DNA of 64,000 nt from Azospirillum agricola (lineage in GTDB: Bacteria; Pseudomonadota; Alphaproteobacteria; Azospirillales; Azospirillaceae), in the NCBI RefSeq assembly GCF_017876095.1, contig NZ_JAGINM010000017.1:105705-169704 (forward strand), read 5' to 3'. Position numbers and translations under genes: made by a program. Numbering within the stretch: the first letter of the stretch is position 1; the number at the start of each line of letters is the position of its first letter. Under the pieces are notes generated by a model. The model was not told where the DNA came from. It was given only the letters and a program-made list of their open reading frames with translations, and did no database searches. Shown here piece by piece: positions 1 through 11,744 of the stretch.

Positions 1-1
1 C

Positions 2-742
2 CGCGTCCATGTCATGAAGGACACCGCCGCCGACCCGCTCGCCGCCTTCCGCGCGGTGAACACGGACGGAACCCGGCGGCTGGCCGAGCAGGCGGCGGCG
101 TCCGGCGTCCGGCGCTTCGTCTATCTCAGCAGCGTCAAGGCGCTGGTCGACGAGAGCCAGCCCCGGCCGCTCGACGAGGCCACACCCGCCGACCCGCACT
201 CCCCTTACGGCGTCTCCAAGCTGGAGGCCGAGCGAGCGCTGGCCGGAATCGCCGCCGACAGCGGCCTGGAGGTCGCGGTGATCCGCCCGCCGCTGGTCTA
301 CGGCCCCGGCGTCGCCGGCAATTTCCGCAGCCTCCTGAAACTCGTGGCGTCCGGCCTGCCACTGCCGTTGGGCGGGCTCGACAACCGGCGCAGCCTGGTC
401 TTCGTCGGCAACCTCGCCGACGCGACGGCGCTCTGCCTGACCCACCCGCGGGCCTCCGGCGGCCATTTTCTGGTGCATGACGGACAGCCGCTCTCCACGG
501 CGGAGCTGGTGCGGGCGATCGGCACGGCGCTCGGCCGGCCGGCCCGGCTGGTGCCGCTTCCCACCGGATTGCTGGCGCTTGGCGCCCGGCTGGCCGGCCG
601 CCAGGCGGTGTACGACCGCATCGCCGGATCGCTGACAATCGACGACCGCGCCATCCGCGACGGGCTCGGCTGGCGTCCGCCCCACGACCCCGCGTCCGGG
701 TTGCGCGCCACGGCGGAATGGTTCAAAGCTTCACGCGGCTGA
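2..742 (+). CDS. NAD-dependent sugar epimerase/dehydratase, 5' truncated
   Basis: The 3' part of a short-chain (extended SDR) nucleotide-sugar epimerase; the reading frame is open to the left edge, so the start and the N-terminal Rossmann glycine motif lie outside. Visible are the SSVKAL strand that carries the catalytic Ser, the YGVSK motif (Tyr-x-x-x-Lys) and IRPPLVYGPGV, which binds the sugar nucleotide. It resembles UDP-glucose 4-epimerase-like proteins of alphaproteobacterial polysaccharide loci. Its neighbour downstream is a membrane nucleotide-sugar dehydratase, so the pair is probably the end of an exopolysaccharide or O-antigen cluster. The substrate cannot be told from sequence. Confidence 0.8.
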   Translation, partial: RVHVMKDTAADPLAAFRAVNTDGTRRLAEQAAASGVRRFVYLSSVKALVDESQPRPLDEATPADPHSPYGVSKLEAERALAGIAADSGLEVAVIRPPLVYGPGVAGNFRSLLKLVASGLPLPLGGLDNRRSLVFVGNLADATALCLTHPRASGGHFLVHDGQPLSTAELVRAIGTALGRPARLVPLPTGLLALGARLAGRQAVYDRIAGSLTIDDRAIRDGLGWRPPHDPASGLRATAEWFKASRG

Positions 743-789
743 CCGGGCAGAAGCCCCGGCCACGGCCGAACGACAGCAGGGCAAGCGGC

Positions 790-2724
790 ATGCGCATCCC
801 GTCCACGCGGGCGTTTCTCGTCTTTCTTCACGACCTGACCATGACCGGCGTGGCGCTGGCGGTCGCACTCTATCTGCGGGTCGGCGGCTTCGCCTTCCCG
901 TACTACGCCGACGCGCTGGCCACCGCGCTGCCGATGCTGGTCGGCATCTCGGCCGTGGTCTTCGTTCTGTTCGGGCTGTACCGCGGCATCTGGCGCTACG
1001 CCTCCGTGCCCGATCTGGTGCAGGTGATCCGCGCCGTCACGGTGGCGGTGCTGTGCTTCGTGCTGGCGATGTTCCTGCTGACCCGGCTGGAATCCCTGCC
1101 CCGCTCGCTGCCGCCGATCCTCTGGCTGGTGCAGATCGTGCTGCTCGGCGGCCCGCGCTTCGCCTACCGCCTGTTCAAGGACCGCCGCCTCAGCTTCGGC
1201 GAGGAGGCCCCTGGGGTGCCGCGCATCCCCGTGCTGCTGCTCGGCGTCGGCGACGCGGCGGAGCTGTTCATCCGCTCGCTCGACCAGTCGGGGCAGGCCG
1301 CCTACCGCGTCGTCGGCATCCTCGACGAGAAGGGCCGCCGCGTCGGCCACGCCGTGCGCGGCGTCAAGGTGCTGGGCGGCCCCGACGACCTCGCCCGCGT
1401 CGTCGAGAGCCTCGACCGCAAGGGCGACCGCCCGCAGCGGCTGATCATCGCCAAGGGATCCAACGAAATTCCCGGTGCCCTGCTGCGCGGCCTGCTCGAC
1501 CAGGCCGAGGCGCTCGGCCTGATCCTGTCGCGCCTGCCCAGCCTGACCGAGTTCAAGTCGGCGCTCGGCGAGGGCAAGAGCATCGAGGTCCGCCCGATCG
1601 CGCTGGAGGATCTGCTGGGCCGCCCGCAGGCGGTGCTCGACCGCGGCGCCATCGCCGGGCTGGTCGGCGGCCGGCGCGTCGTGGTGACCGGGGCCGGCGG
1701 CACCATCGGCAGCGAGCTGGTGCGCCAGATCGCCGCGCTGGCGCCGGAGCGGCTGATCCTGGTCGATGCCGGCGAGTTCAACCTCTACAGCATCGAGATG
1801 GAGGTGCGGGAGCGCTTCCCCGCCCTCGACACCCGCGCCGTCATCGCCGACGTGCGCGACCGCGACCGCGTCATGCGGCTGTTCCAGGAGGAACGCCCGG
1901 CGATGGTCTTCCACGCCGCCGCGCTGAAGCATGTGCCGCTGGTCGAGGCCAACCCGTGCGAGGGCGCGCTGACCAACGTCGTCGGCACCCGCAACGTCGC
2001 CGACGCGGCGCGGGCGGCCGGCTGCCTCGCCATGGTGCTGATCTCCACGGACAAGGCGATCCGCCCGACCAGCATCATGGGCGCCGCCAAGCGCTTCGCC
2101 GAAACCTACTGCCAGGCGCTCGACGTGCTGCCGCCGCGCGACGGGGCGGACCACGCCACCCGCTACATGACCGTGCGCTTCGGCAACGTGCTGGGCTCGT
2201 CCGGCTCGGTGGTGCCGCTGTTCACCCGGCAGCTCGCCAAGGGCGGGCCGCTGACCGTCACGCACCCCGACATGCGCCGCTATTTCATGACCGTGCGCGA
2301 GGCGGTGGAACTGGTGCTCCAGGCCTCGGCCCACGGGGTGGCGCGCGGCGAGGACCGTGGCAAGGTGCTGGTGCTCGACATGGGCGAGCCGGTGAAGATC
2401 GCCGACCTCGCCCGCCAGATGATCCGGCTGGCCGGCTACCGGCCCGGAATCGACATCGAGATCGCCTACACCGGCCTGCGCCCCGGCGAGAAGCTGTTCG
2501 AGGAGATCCTGACCGCCGCCGAGGCGCCGTCGCGCACCGAGGCCGATGGGGTGTTCCTGGCCTCGCCCCGGCTGATCGACTACGCGCTGGTCAACCGCGC
2601 GCTGGGCGAGCTGGAGGCGGCGGCGAAGGCCGGCGACGGCGAGCGGGTGCTGACCATCCTCGGCAACATCGTGCCGGATTTCCGCGCCGAGGCGGTGCTT
2701 CCCCCCACCGGGACCCAGGCTTGA
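790..2724 (+). CDS. membrane nucleotide-sugar 4,6-dehydratase, CapD/WbpM/FlaA1 family
   Basis: About 644 residues. Four membrane helices lie in roughly the first 140 residues, then a CoA-binding-like Rossmann segment, then a catalytic SDR domain with GAGGTIGSE (NAD binding) and STDKAIRPTSIMGAAKR. The usual catalytic Tyr is Met in MGAAK, as is normal in the WbpM/FlaA1 inverting dehydratases. Such enzymes act on UDP-GlcNAc or UDP-GalNAc derivatives at the inner membrane to make deoxy-sugars for surface glycans. An ATG at 718 in frame would give 668 residues and overlap the previous gene; 790 is chosen because family members begin just before the first helix, but the ribosome site is weak for both. 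Confidence 0.85.
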   Translation: MRIPSTRAFLVFLHDLTMTGVALAVALYLRVGGFAFPYYADALATALPMLVGISAVVFVLFGLYRGIWRYASVPDLVQVIRAVTVAVLCFVLAMFLLTRLESLPRSLPPILWLVQIVLLGGPRFAYRLFKDRRLSFGEEAPGVPRIPVLLLGVGDAAELFIRSLDQSGQAAYRVVGILDEKGRRVGHAVRGVKVLGGPDDLARVVESLDRKGDRPQRLIIAKGSNEIPGALLRGLLDQAEALGLILSRLPSLTEFKSALGEGKSIEVRPIALEDLLGRPQAVLDRGAIAGLVGGRRVVVTGAGGTIGSELVRQIAALAPERLILVDAGEFNLYSIEMEVRERFPALDTRAVIADVRDRDRVMRLFQEERPAMVFHAAALKHVPLVEANPCEGALTNVVGTRNVADAARAAGCLAMVLISTDKAIRPTSIMGAAKRFAETYCQALDVLPPRDGADHATRYMTVRFGNVLGSSGSVVPLFTRQLAKGGPLTVTHPDMRRYFMTVREAVELVLQASAHGVARGEDRGKVLVLDMGEPVKIADLARQMIRLAGYRPGIDIEIAYTGLRPGEKLFEEILTAAEAPSRTEADGVFLASPRLIDYALVNRALGELEAAAKAGDGERVLTILGNIVPDFRAEAVLPPTGTQA

Positions 2725-2777
2725 CGGGGGCTTGACGCGGGCCTGAAAAAAAGCGGGACGCGAGCGGGTTTCCGCGC

Positions 2778-2806
2778 TTGCATCCCCCCGAGGGCTGTGG
2801 CATAAC
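2778..2806 (+). promoter_or_regulatory. probable sigma-70 promoter of the tRNA-Thr pair
   Basis: TTGCAT, 17-bp spacer, CATAAC, ending 72 bp before the first tRNA. The same -35 word in the same context (CGCTTGCATC) stands before tRNA-Ala at 63078, which supports both calls. Confidence 0.55.
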
Positions 2807-2878
2807 CCGCGCCACCTCAGGGGGCGGACAGCCTGGACGCCCCTCGCGAGTGCATCTTCGGATGATCCGGTTCTCGGG

Positions 2879-2953
<75 letters not shown>

Positions 2954-2990
2954 TTCCCCCGGCCTTCGAAGGCGATGCGCATCGCCCGGC

Positions 2991-3065
<75 letters not shown>

Positions 3066-3166
3066 TCCCCCTCCTTCCTTCTCCCTTCCCCGACGGCGCA
3101 TCGCTTCCTTGACGGCGCGCGCGAAAGGCCGCAAAACGCGGCGTTCGTTTCGGGGAGGATCCAAAC

Positions 3167-4243
3167 ATGGCCGGCAACAGCTTCGGCACGCTTTTCCGCT
3201 TCACCACCTGGGGCGAGAGCCACGGCCCGGCCATCGGCGTGGTGGTGGACGGCTGCCCGTCGCTCCTCGATTTGAGCGAGGCCGACATCCAGCCCTGGAT
3301 GGACAAGCGCCGCCCCGGCCAGTCGCGCTACACCACCCAGCGCCAGGAACCCGATCAGGTCAGGATCCTGTCCGGCGTCTTCGAGGGCAGGACCACCGGC
3401 ACGCCGATCTCGCTGATGATCGAGAACACCGACCAGCGTTCCAAGGACTACAGCGAGATCGCCGGCAAGTTCCGCCCAGGCCACGCCGACTTCACCTATT
3501 GGGAAAAATACGGCATCCGCGACTATCGCGGCGGCGGCCGTTCCTCGGCGCGCGAGACCGCCTGCCGGGTCGCGGCGGGTGCCGTGGCGCGCAAGGTGCT
3601 GGGAACCGGCATCACCGTGCGCGGCGCGCTGGTGCAGATCGGCCCGCACAAGGTCGACCGCAGCCGCTGGGACTGGGCGGAGACCGACAACAACCCCTTC
3701 TTCTGCCCCGACCCGGTGGCGGCGGCGCAATGGGCCGAGTATCTCGACGGCATCCGCAAGAGCGGCTCGTCGGTCGGCGCGGTGGTGGAGCTGGTGGCGT
3801 CCGGCGTGCCGGTCGGCCTGGGCGACCCGCTCTACGACAAGCTCGACAGCGACCTCGCCCGCGCGATGATGACGATCAACGCGGTGAAGGGCGTCGAGAT
3901 CGGCAACGGCTTCGAGGCGGCCGAGCTGACCGGCGAGACGAACGCCGACGAGATGCGCATGGGTCCCGACGGCAAGCCGGTCTTCCGGTCCAACAATGCC
4001 GGCGGCATCCTGGGCGGGATTTCCACGGGGCAGGACGTGGTGGTGCGCTTCGCGGTGAAGCCGACCAGTTCGATCCTGACGCCGCGCCAGACGGTGGACG
4101 TCCACGGGCAGGAAACGGACATCCTGACCAAGGGCCGCCACGACCCCTGCGTCGGCATCCGCGCCGTCCCGGTCGGCGAGGCGATGATGGCCTGCGTGCT
4201 GGCCGACCACCTGTTGCGCCGCCGCGCCGAAAGGCGCGATTGA
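3167..4243 (+). CDS. aroC: chorismate synthase
   Basis: 358 residues, the normal family length. Converts 5-enolpyruvylshikimate-3-phosphate to chorismate with reduced FMN, the last shikimate step. Family signatures are present: GESHGPAIG near the N-terminus, the basic RRPGQSRY patch, and the central GGGRSSARETA segment. The start has a strong ribosome site (GGGGAGG, 8 nt upstream). A possible promoter (TTGACG, 17 bp, CAAAAC) begins at 3109. The C-terminal codons and the stop lie in a 24-bp tandem repeat. aroA, the preceding step of the pathway, is in this window at 60847. Confidence 0.97.
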   Translation: MAGNSFGTLFRFTTWGESHGPAIGVVVDGCPSLLDLSEADIQPWMDKRRPGQSRYTTQRQEPDQVRILSGVFEGRTTGTPISLMIENTDQRSKDYSEIAGKFRPGHADFTYWEKYGIRDYRGGGRSSARETACRVAAGAVARKVLGTGITVRGALVQIGPHKVDRSRWDWAETDNNPFFCPDPVAAAQWAEYLDGIRKSGSSVGAVVELVASGVPVGLGDPLYDKLDSDLARAMMTINAVKGVEIGNGFEAAELTGETNADEMRMGPDGKPVFRSNNAGGILGGISTGQDVVVRFAVKPTSSILTPRQTVDVHGQETDILTKGRHDPCVGIRAVPVGEAMMACVLADHLLRRRAERRD

Positions 4244-4299
4244 AAAGCCGCCGAAAGGCGCGATTGAAGGGCCGCCGAAAAGCGCGATTGAAGCGCGCG
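4228..4299 (+). repeat. 24-bp tandem repeat, three copies, across the aroC stop codon
   Basis: Units begin at 4228, 4252 and 4276 and share the core CGAAAGGCGCGATTGA (third copy CGAAAAGCGCGATTGA). Each carries the TGA that ends aroC in copy 1, so copies 2 and 3 lie in the 3' untranslated region. Probably slippage or duplication. Confidence 0.85.
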
Positions 4300-4405
4300 G
4301 AGAGGCGCGGCCCGGAGGGGACTCCGGCCGCCCCATCGGATTGCCCCGTTCGGGAAAATTCCATAACCTGCCGGGGTTTGCGGAACGGAAACGGAGCCGG
4401 GGGCG

Positions 4406-5029
4406 ATGACGGGAACGGCACGGTGGTGGCGCGGAACGCTTCTGGGGCTGGTGGCGCTGGCGGCGGCGGGCCTCGCCCCGTCGGGTCGGGCCGCCGAGCC
4501 CCCGCCCGCCCTCCTGCCCTCCCCGCCGGACGGCCGCGCCTTCCTGGAGCATGAGGAAAGCGTCAAGGGCTGGAAGCTCTATTGCCGGACCTGGACCGCC
4601 ACCCGCCGCGTCGAATGCGAACTGTCGGCGCGCGGGATCAACGACCGGACCGCCCGGCTGGTCTGGCTGCGCTCGACCGAGCGCTGGTTGGACGGCCTGC
4701 GCTTCCGCGTCGAGGCCGAGGCGCTTGAGCTTGGCAGGCCGGTGCGCGTCTGGGTGGACCGGGGGCTGTTCCGCCCCGAATTTCCCTGCAAGCCCTTCCC
4801 CTTCGAGACCAACACCTGCGCCGTCGCCGATCCGGACACCAACCGCAAGCTGGTGGACCGCCTGTCCGCCGCCCAGGAGGTGTCGGTGGTCGGCCAGTCG
4901 CCGTCCGGCGCCAAGGCCGAGGTCCGTTTTCCGCTGGCCGGCTTCAAGGCGGCGTTGGAGCGCAGCGAGGAAATCCGCGCGGCGGCCGGCACGCCCTGGA
5001 TGACGGCGGCCCCGCCCAACGGCGGATGA
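4406..5029 (+). CDS. secreted protein resembling invasion-associated locus B (IalB)
   Basis: 207 residues with a clear signal peptide (RR near the start, hydrophobic stretch LLGLVALAAAGLA, cleavage near GRAAEP). The mature part contains VKGWKLYCRT and RRVECELSA, the paired-cysteine Trp pattern seen in IalB-family periplasmic proteins, and two later cysteines (FPCKPF, NTCAV). The family is named for Bartonella invasion, but in free-living alphaproteobacteria the role is unknown. A second, clearer IalB gene is at 53364. It is separated from aroC by 162 bp, so it is probably its own unit. The family call is moderate; secretion is firm. Confidence 0.55.
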   Translation: MTGTARWWRGTLLGLVALAAAGLAPSGRAAEPPPALLPSPPDGRAFLEHEESVKGWKLYCRTWTATRRVECELSARGINDRTARLVWLRSTERWLDGLRFRVEAEALELGRPVRVWVDRGLFRPEFPCKPFPFETNTCAVADPDTNRKLVDRLSAAQEVSVVGQSPSGAKAEVRFPLAGFKAALERSEEIRAAAGTPWMTAAPPNGG

Positions 5030-5168
5030 TCCCGCCAAGAGAATCCTCCCGCCATCCCCGCCGCATCCCGCGCCCGCAAGGCGTCCGGTGGTGACGATGC
5101 CGGCTTCCGTTTCGCGAAGCCCTTGCCGGAACGATTGCTTCTCTTGAAAGAGAAAATATTTCCAGGAA

Positions 5169-5193
5169 CCTGACGTTGCGTTTCAACATCAGG
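5169..5193. repeat. inverted repeat in an AT-rich 307-bp intergenic stretch
   Basis: The gap 5030-5336 contains no convincing gene. Its second half is markedly AT-rich for this genome. At 5169-5178 and 5184-5193 there are 10-bp arms (CCTGACGTTG / CAACATCAGG, one wobble) around a 5-nt loop. It lies about 145 bp before the hybrid kinase start and may be an operator or a terminator for the upstream gene; no T-run follows. Confidence 0.4.
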
Positions 5194-5336
5194 ATTTGCG
5201 ATTCAGTATATCCAATCAGAAAAAACAGCGATGCCGCGCCACTTTATGGCGAGGCGACGAAACTCGCGCCAATTTCATGCTTATATCCCAGTTCAGCGCT
5301 GAGGTACTCTTTCCGCATCGTCGGGAGGCTCTGTGT

Positions 5337-7889
<2,553 letters not shown>

Positions 7890-10215
7890 CGGTGGTGCCG
7901 TGGCCGGGCGCGCTGTCCAGCCACGCGGTGCCGCCATGGGCCTCGACAAGCGCCTTGGTGATGGCGAGCCCCAGCCCGACGCCGCCGGCCCCGCTGACAT
8001 GGGCGTTGCCGGCCTGCCCGAACGGCTCCCACACCTTCTGAAGGTCCGACGCCGCGATGCCGCTTCCGGTGTCCCGGACGGCAAGGAGCAGGCCGCCTTC
8101 CGCCTCCTCCGCCGCACTGGCGGGACGGGCCTCCAGCCGGACGCAGCCGCCCGGCGGGGTGAACTTGATCGCGTTGACGCCGAGATTCACCAGGATCTGC
8201 ACCACCCGCCGCGCGTCGCAGCGCAGCGGCGGCAGGCCGGGCGCCGCCTCCAGCGTCAGCGCGACCCCGGCCTCGGCCGCGCGGGTCGCCAGCAGCCGGA
8301 CGGAACGGTCGAGCAGATCGGCAACCGTGACGATCTCCTCCACCAGATCGACGACGCCCAGCTCGATCCGCGAGATCTCCAGGATGTCGTCGATGATGTC
8401 GAGAAGATGCCGGCCCGCGCTGTGGATGGCGTCCACATAGCCGGCGTAGCGCTCGTTGCCGACCGGCCCGAACAGGCCGCGCTGCATCACCTCCGAATAG
8501 CCCAGGACGGCGTTCAGCGGGGTGCGCAGCTCGTGGCTCATCACCGCCAGGAACTGGGTCTTGGAGCGGTTCGCGGCCTCGGCGAGCCGGCGGGCGGCGA
8601 CCAGCTCCGCCTCCGTCATCTTGAAGCGGGTGATCTCCCGCCCCTCGACGACCAGGAAGGCGATGGCGTCCGCCGCGTCGCGCATCGGGCGCAGGCTGCA
8701 ATCGAGATGGATGACCACGCCGTCCGGGCTGGCGTGGGTGGTTTCGAACCGCAGGCTATCGCCGGACGCCGCCCGGACGATGCCCTCGCGCAGCAGCGGC
8801 TGCTCGGGGCAGCCGATCCACCAGGGGGTTTCCCAGAAAGGCCGGCCGCAGACCGCCGTGGCGTCGGCCTGGATGAAGCGGAGGGCCGCTTCGTTGGCCT
8901 CGATCAGAACGCCGTCGGGGGTCAGGAGCCCGACGAAATCCGCGGCGCTGTTGATGATGGCCTGGAAGCGCCGCTCGCGCTCGCGCAGCGCCAGCGCCGC
9001 GTCGCGCCGTTCGGTGATGTCGAGCAGCACGCCCTCCATCCGGCCGGGGCCGGCGCACCAGCCGTTCAGCGTCAGCCAGCGCTCGCCCCCCGCGCCCGGC
9101 AGGCGGAAGCTCAGCGACGGGAACGGCGCGGCGTCGCCGGCTTGCGCCGGCGGGCAGGCGGCGGCCCAGCCGCGCAGGGCCGCCGCATCCTCGGGGTGGA
9201 CGAGGTCGAGCAGCCCGGCGCCGCTGTCCAGCAAGGCCCGGCGGTCGAGCCCCAGCCGGGAGATGTTCTCGGTCGCATGGTCGATCGCCATCCGCCCGCC
9301 GCTGCGCCAGCCGAGTCCGATCACCGGGCTGCGCGCGATCATCGCCTCCAGCCGCCGCCGCTCCTGCTCGGCCAGCCGGCGGCGGGTGGTGTCGCGGCCG
9401 ACCGCCTGCACCGCGGTCAGCCGCCCGGCGCCGTCGAACACCGCGTAGCGGCGCCAGCTGAACCAGCGCTCACGCCCGTCGCGGCAGGGCCAGGATTCCT
9501 CGGCGGCCGAGGCCGGCTCGTCGGGGGTGGCGCGGGCGGCCAGCGCCGCCGTCGCCGTCGCCGAATCCGGAGGCATCAGATCGTGCAGCCCGCGACCGAT
9601 CAGGGCGCGCGGCGGCACCCCGAACAGGGCGGCGAACTCGCGGTTCACCAGCGTCACCGACAGGTCGGGGGCGACGCGGACGATCACCTCCGACTGGTCG
9701 TCGATGGCGGTGCGGAACTTGTCGCGGCTGGAGAAGACCTTGCAGATGAAGCAATGCTCGTCGGCGGCGTCGCTCAGCGACAAAAGGCCGCCGCCGGCCG
9801 GCAGCGCGGTCAGGCTGTAGGGGATCGCCCGCCCCTCCCCCGCCGCGAGAAAGGCGACGCCGCGCCGCTCCTCCGCCGGACCGCCCATGGGAGGCTCCGG
9901 GGCTCCGACGGCCCAACGGCTGCCGTCCAGGGTCAGCCACGCGTCCAGGGGCTGGCCGGACAGCATGGCGGCCTCGGCACCGGCCAGGGCGGCGAACGCC
10001 GGATTGGCGGCCAGAATGACACCGCCAGCGCCGACGACGCAGGCCGGGGCGGGGCTGGCGGCGAACACCGCGCGCCAATCGATGGTTTCGGGATGCACCA
10101 CCCCCGTCTCCCTTGCACAACGCCCTCCTGGTGCGGATCGGTGGGCCGTCCCACCCCAATGATGTGCCCAATCCGGCGGCAACTCCACCGAAATTGCAGA
10201 TTGGAAAAAGCCGGA

Positions 10216-10242
10216 AGAAGACTATTCCCAAAATAGTCTTCT
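10216..10242. repeat. 27-nt inverted repeat in a divergent promoter region
   Basis: Perfect 11-bp arms AGAAGACTATT / AATAGTCTTCT around a 5-nt loop, in an AT-rich part of the 299-bp gap between the kinase (left) and the enoyl-CoA hydratase gene (right). On the minus strand it would lie in the kinase leader and is followed after a few bases by a T5 run, so it could be an attenuator or an operator. Confidence 0.5.
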
Positions 10243-10360
10243 CTCTTCCAAGGACGGATTTTCCCGTTGAAATCCACCATCTCCTGGCGTCTCATGGCTG
10301 CCTCCCGCAGGTTCCCGTATTCGCCGGCAGGAGCGGCGCGTTAAGCTGCCGGGCCGCAAA

Positions 10361-10383
10361 ACCAATCAATAGAGCCAATCAAT
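10361..10383 (+). repeat. two direct repeats of CCAATCAATA just before the enoyl-CoA hydratase
   Basis: Copies at 10361-10370 and 10374-10383, period 13 bp, ending 3 bp before the GGGAGG ribosome site. Could be a regulator site or part of the 5' leader. Confidence 0.4.
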
Positions 10384-10400
10384 ACGGGAGGATGCCCAGC

Positions 10401-11207
10401 ATGAGCGCGATTTCCACACCCCACGACGCCGGCGCGCCTCTGGTGCTGCGCGACGACCGCGAGGGGGTCGCCACGCTGACGCTGAACCGGCCGAAGGCAC
10501 GCAACGCGCTCTCGGTCGGGCTGATGGCGGCGCTCCAGGACGCGCTGGAGGCGATCCACGACGACCGTTCCGTCCGCGCCGTGATCCTGACCGGGGCCGG
10601 GCCGGCCTTCTGCGCCGGACACGACCTGAAGGAGATGCGGGCGACGCCGACGCGCGACTCCTACGAGGCGCTGTTCGCCCAGTGCGCCAAGCTGATGCTG
10701 ACGGTCAACCGCGTCCGCCAGCCGGTGATCGCCAAGGTCGCCGGCATCGCGACGGCCGCCGGCTGCCAGCTCGTCGCCACCTGCGACCTCGCCTATTGCG
10801 CCGACACCGCCCGCTTCGCGACGCCGGGGGTGAACATCGGGCTGTTCTGCTCGACCCCGATGGTGGCGCTGACCCGCGCGGTCGGCCGCAAGGCGGCGAT
10901 GGAGATGCTGCTGCTGGGCGACCTGATCGACGCCGACGAGGCCGAGCGCATCGGGCTGGTCAACCAGGCCGTGCCCGCCCACCAGCTCGACGAGGTGGTG
11001 GCCGCCGTCGCCGGCAAGATCGCGTCGAAGTCGCCGCTGACGCTCGCCGTCGGCAAGGAGGCCTTCTACCGCCAGATCGACCTCGACGTCGAGGCCGCCT
11101 ACGCCCACGCCGCCAAGGTGATGACCGAGAACATGATGGCCGAGGACGCCGCCGAGGGCATCGACGCCTTCATCGGCAAGCGCGAGCCGGTGTGGTGCGG
11201 CCGATGA
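10401..11207 (+). CDS. enoyl-CoA hydratase/isomerase family protein
   Basis: 268 residues of the crotonase fold. The oxyanion-hole segments are visible: FCAGHDLKEM and the later AGCQLVATCDLAYC. The sequence is closest in character to the ECHDC3-like hydratase group; the acyl-CoA substrate is unknown. Start at 10401 because GGGAGG (10386-10391) is 9 nt upstream; the ATG at 10392 abuts that site and is unusable. The stop overlaps the start of the next gene (ATGA), so the two are translationally coupled, with metY 10 bp further on: a three-gene unit. Confidence 0.88.
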   Translation: MSAISTPHDAGAPLVLRDDREGVATLTLNRPKARNALSVGLMAALQDALEAIHDDRSVRAVILTGAGPAFCAGHDLKEMRATPTRDSYEALFAQCAKLMLTVNRVRQPVIAKVAGIATAAGCQLVATCDLAYCADTARFATPGVNIGLFCSTPMVALTRAVGRKAAMEMLLLGDLIDADEAERIGLVNQAVPAHQLDEVVAAVAGKIASKSPLTLAVGKEAFYRQIDLDVEAAYAHAAKVMTENMMAEDAAEGIDAFIGKREPVWCGR

Positions 11208-11222
11208 GCGGGCCGATGAGCG
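11199..11222 (+). repeat. 12-bp tandem duplication at a stop/start junction
   Basis: GGCCGATGAGCG occurs twice head to tail. The first copy contains the hydratase stop and the start of the CoA-binding gene; the second supplies another in-frame ATG at 11216 and duplicates MSGP as MSGT. Confidence 0.85.
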
Positions 11223-11734
11223 GAACCACGGGCGACCACGGCCATTACTCCGACGCCTTCCTGCGCGGCGTGCTGGACCGGGTGAAGAGCATCGCCATCG
11301 TCGGGGCCAGCGCCGACCCGGTGAAGGCCAGCTACTTCGTGACGAAGTACCTGCGCGACGCCGGCTACCGCGTCATCCCGATCAACCCGAAGATGGCCGG
11401 CCAGAGCATCCTTGGCCTGCCCGTCCACGGCAGCCTCGCCGATCTGCCGGAGCCGCCGGACATGGTCGACATCTTCCGCAACTCCACCGCCGCCGGGGGC
11501 GTCACCGACGAGGCCATCGCCGCCGGGGCCAAGGTGGTGTGGATGCAGCTTGGCGTCGTCAACGACGAGGCCGCCGCGCGCGCCGAGGCCGCCGGCCTGA
11601 CCGTGGTGATGAACCGCTGCCCGAAGATGGAGATCCAGCGCCTGTACGGGGAGATCGGCCGCATCGGCGTGAATTCCGGCGTGCTGGTGACGAAGAAGCA
11701 GCCGCTGAAGAAATCCTTCAAGAAACTGATCTGA
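11204..11734 (+). CDS. CoA-binding protein, YccU family
   Basis: 176 residues, a single Rossmann-type CoA-binding domain: KSIAIVGASADPVKASYFVTKYL at the N-terminal side, then RVIPINPK and the conserved MNRCPKMEI near the C-terminus. Members resemble the N-terminal nucleotide-binding part of acetyl/succinyl-CoA ligases and lack a catalytic domain; their role is not established. Start at 11204 overlaps the upstream stop by 4 nt; the ATG at 11216 is an equal alternative. Lies between a CoA-ester hydratase and metY in one operon. Confidence 0.85.
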   Translation: MSGPMSGTTGDHGHYSDAFLRGVLDRVKSIAIVGASADPVKASYFVTKYLRDAGYRVIPINPKMAGQSILGLPVHGSLADLPEPPDMVDIFRNSTAAGGVTDEAIAAGAKVVWMQLGVVNDEAAARAEAAGLTVVMNRCPKMEIQRLYGEIGRIGVNSGVLVTKKQPLKKSFKKLI

Positions 11735-11744
11735 GGAAACCGCC

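Noticed and set aside
298..2334. Long minus-strand open frame (678 codons) opposite the polysaccharide genes
   Set aside because: His/Gln/Arg/Ala-rich shadow of a high-GC coding strand; the plus strand has clear SDR motifs throughout.
4243..4310. Repetitive basic peptide KARLKSRRKARLKGRR in another frame after aroC
   Set aside because: Only a reading of the 24-bp repeat in a frame that overlaps aroC; no start, no ribosome site.
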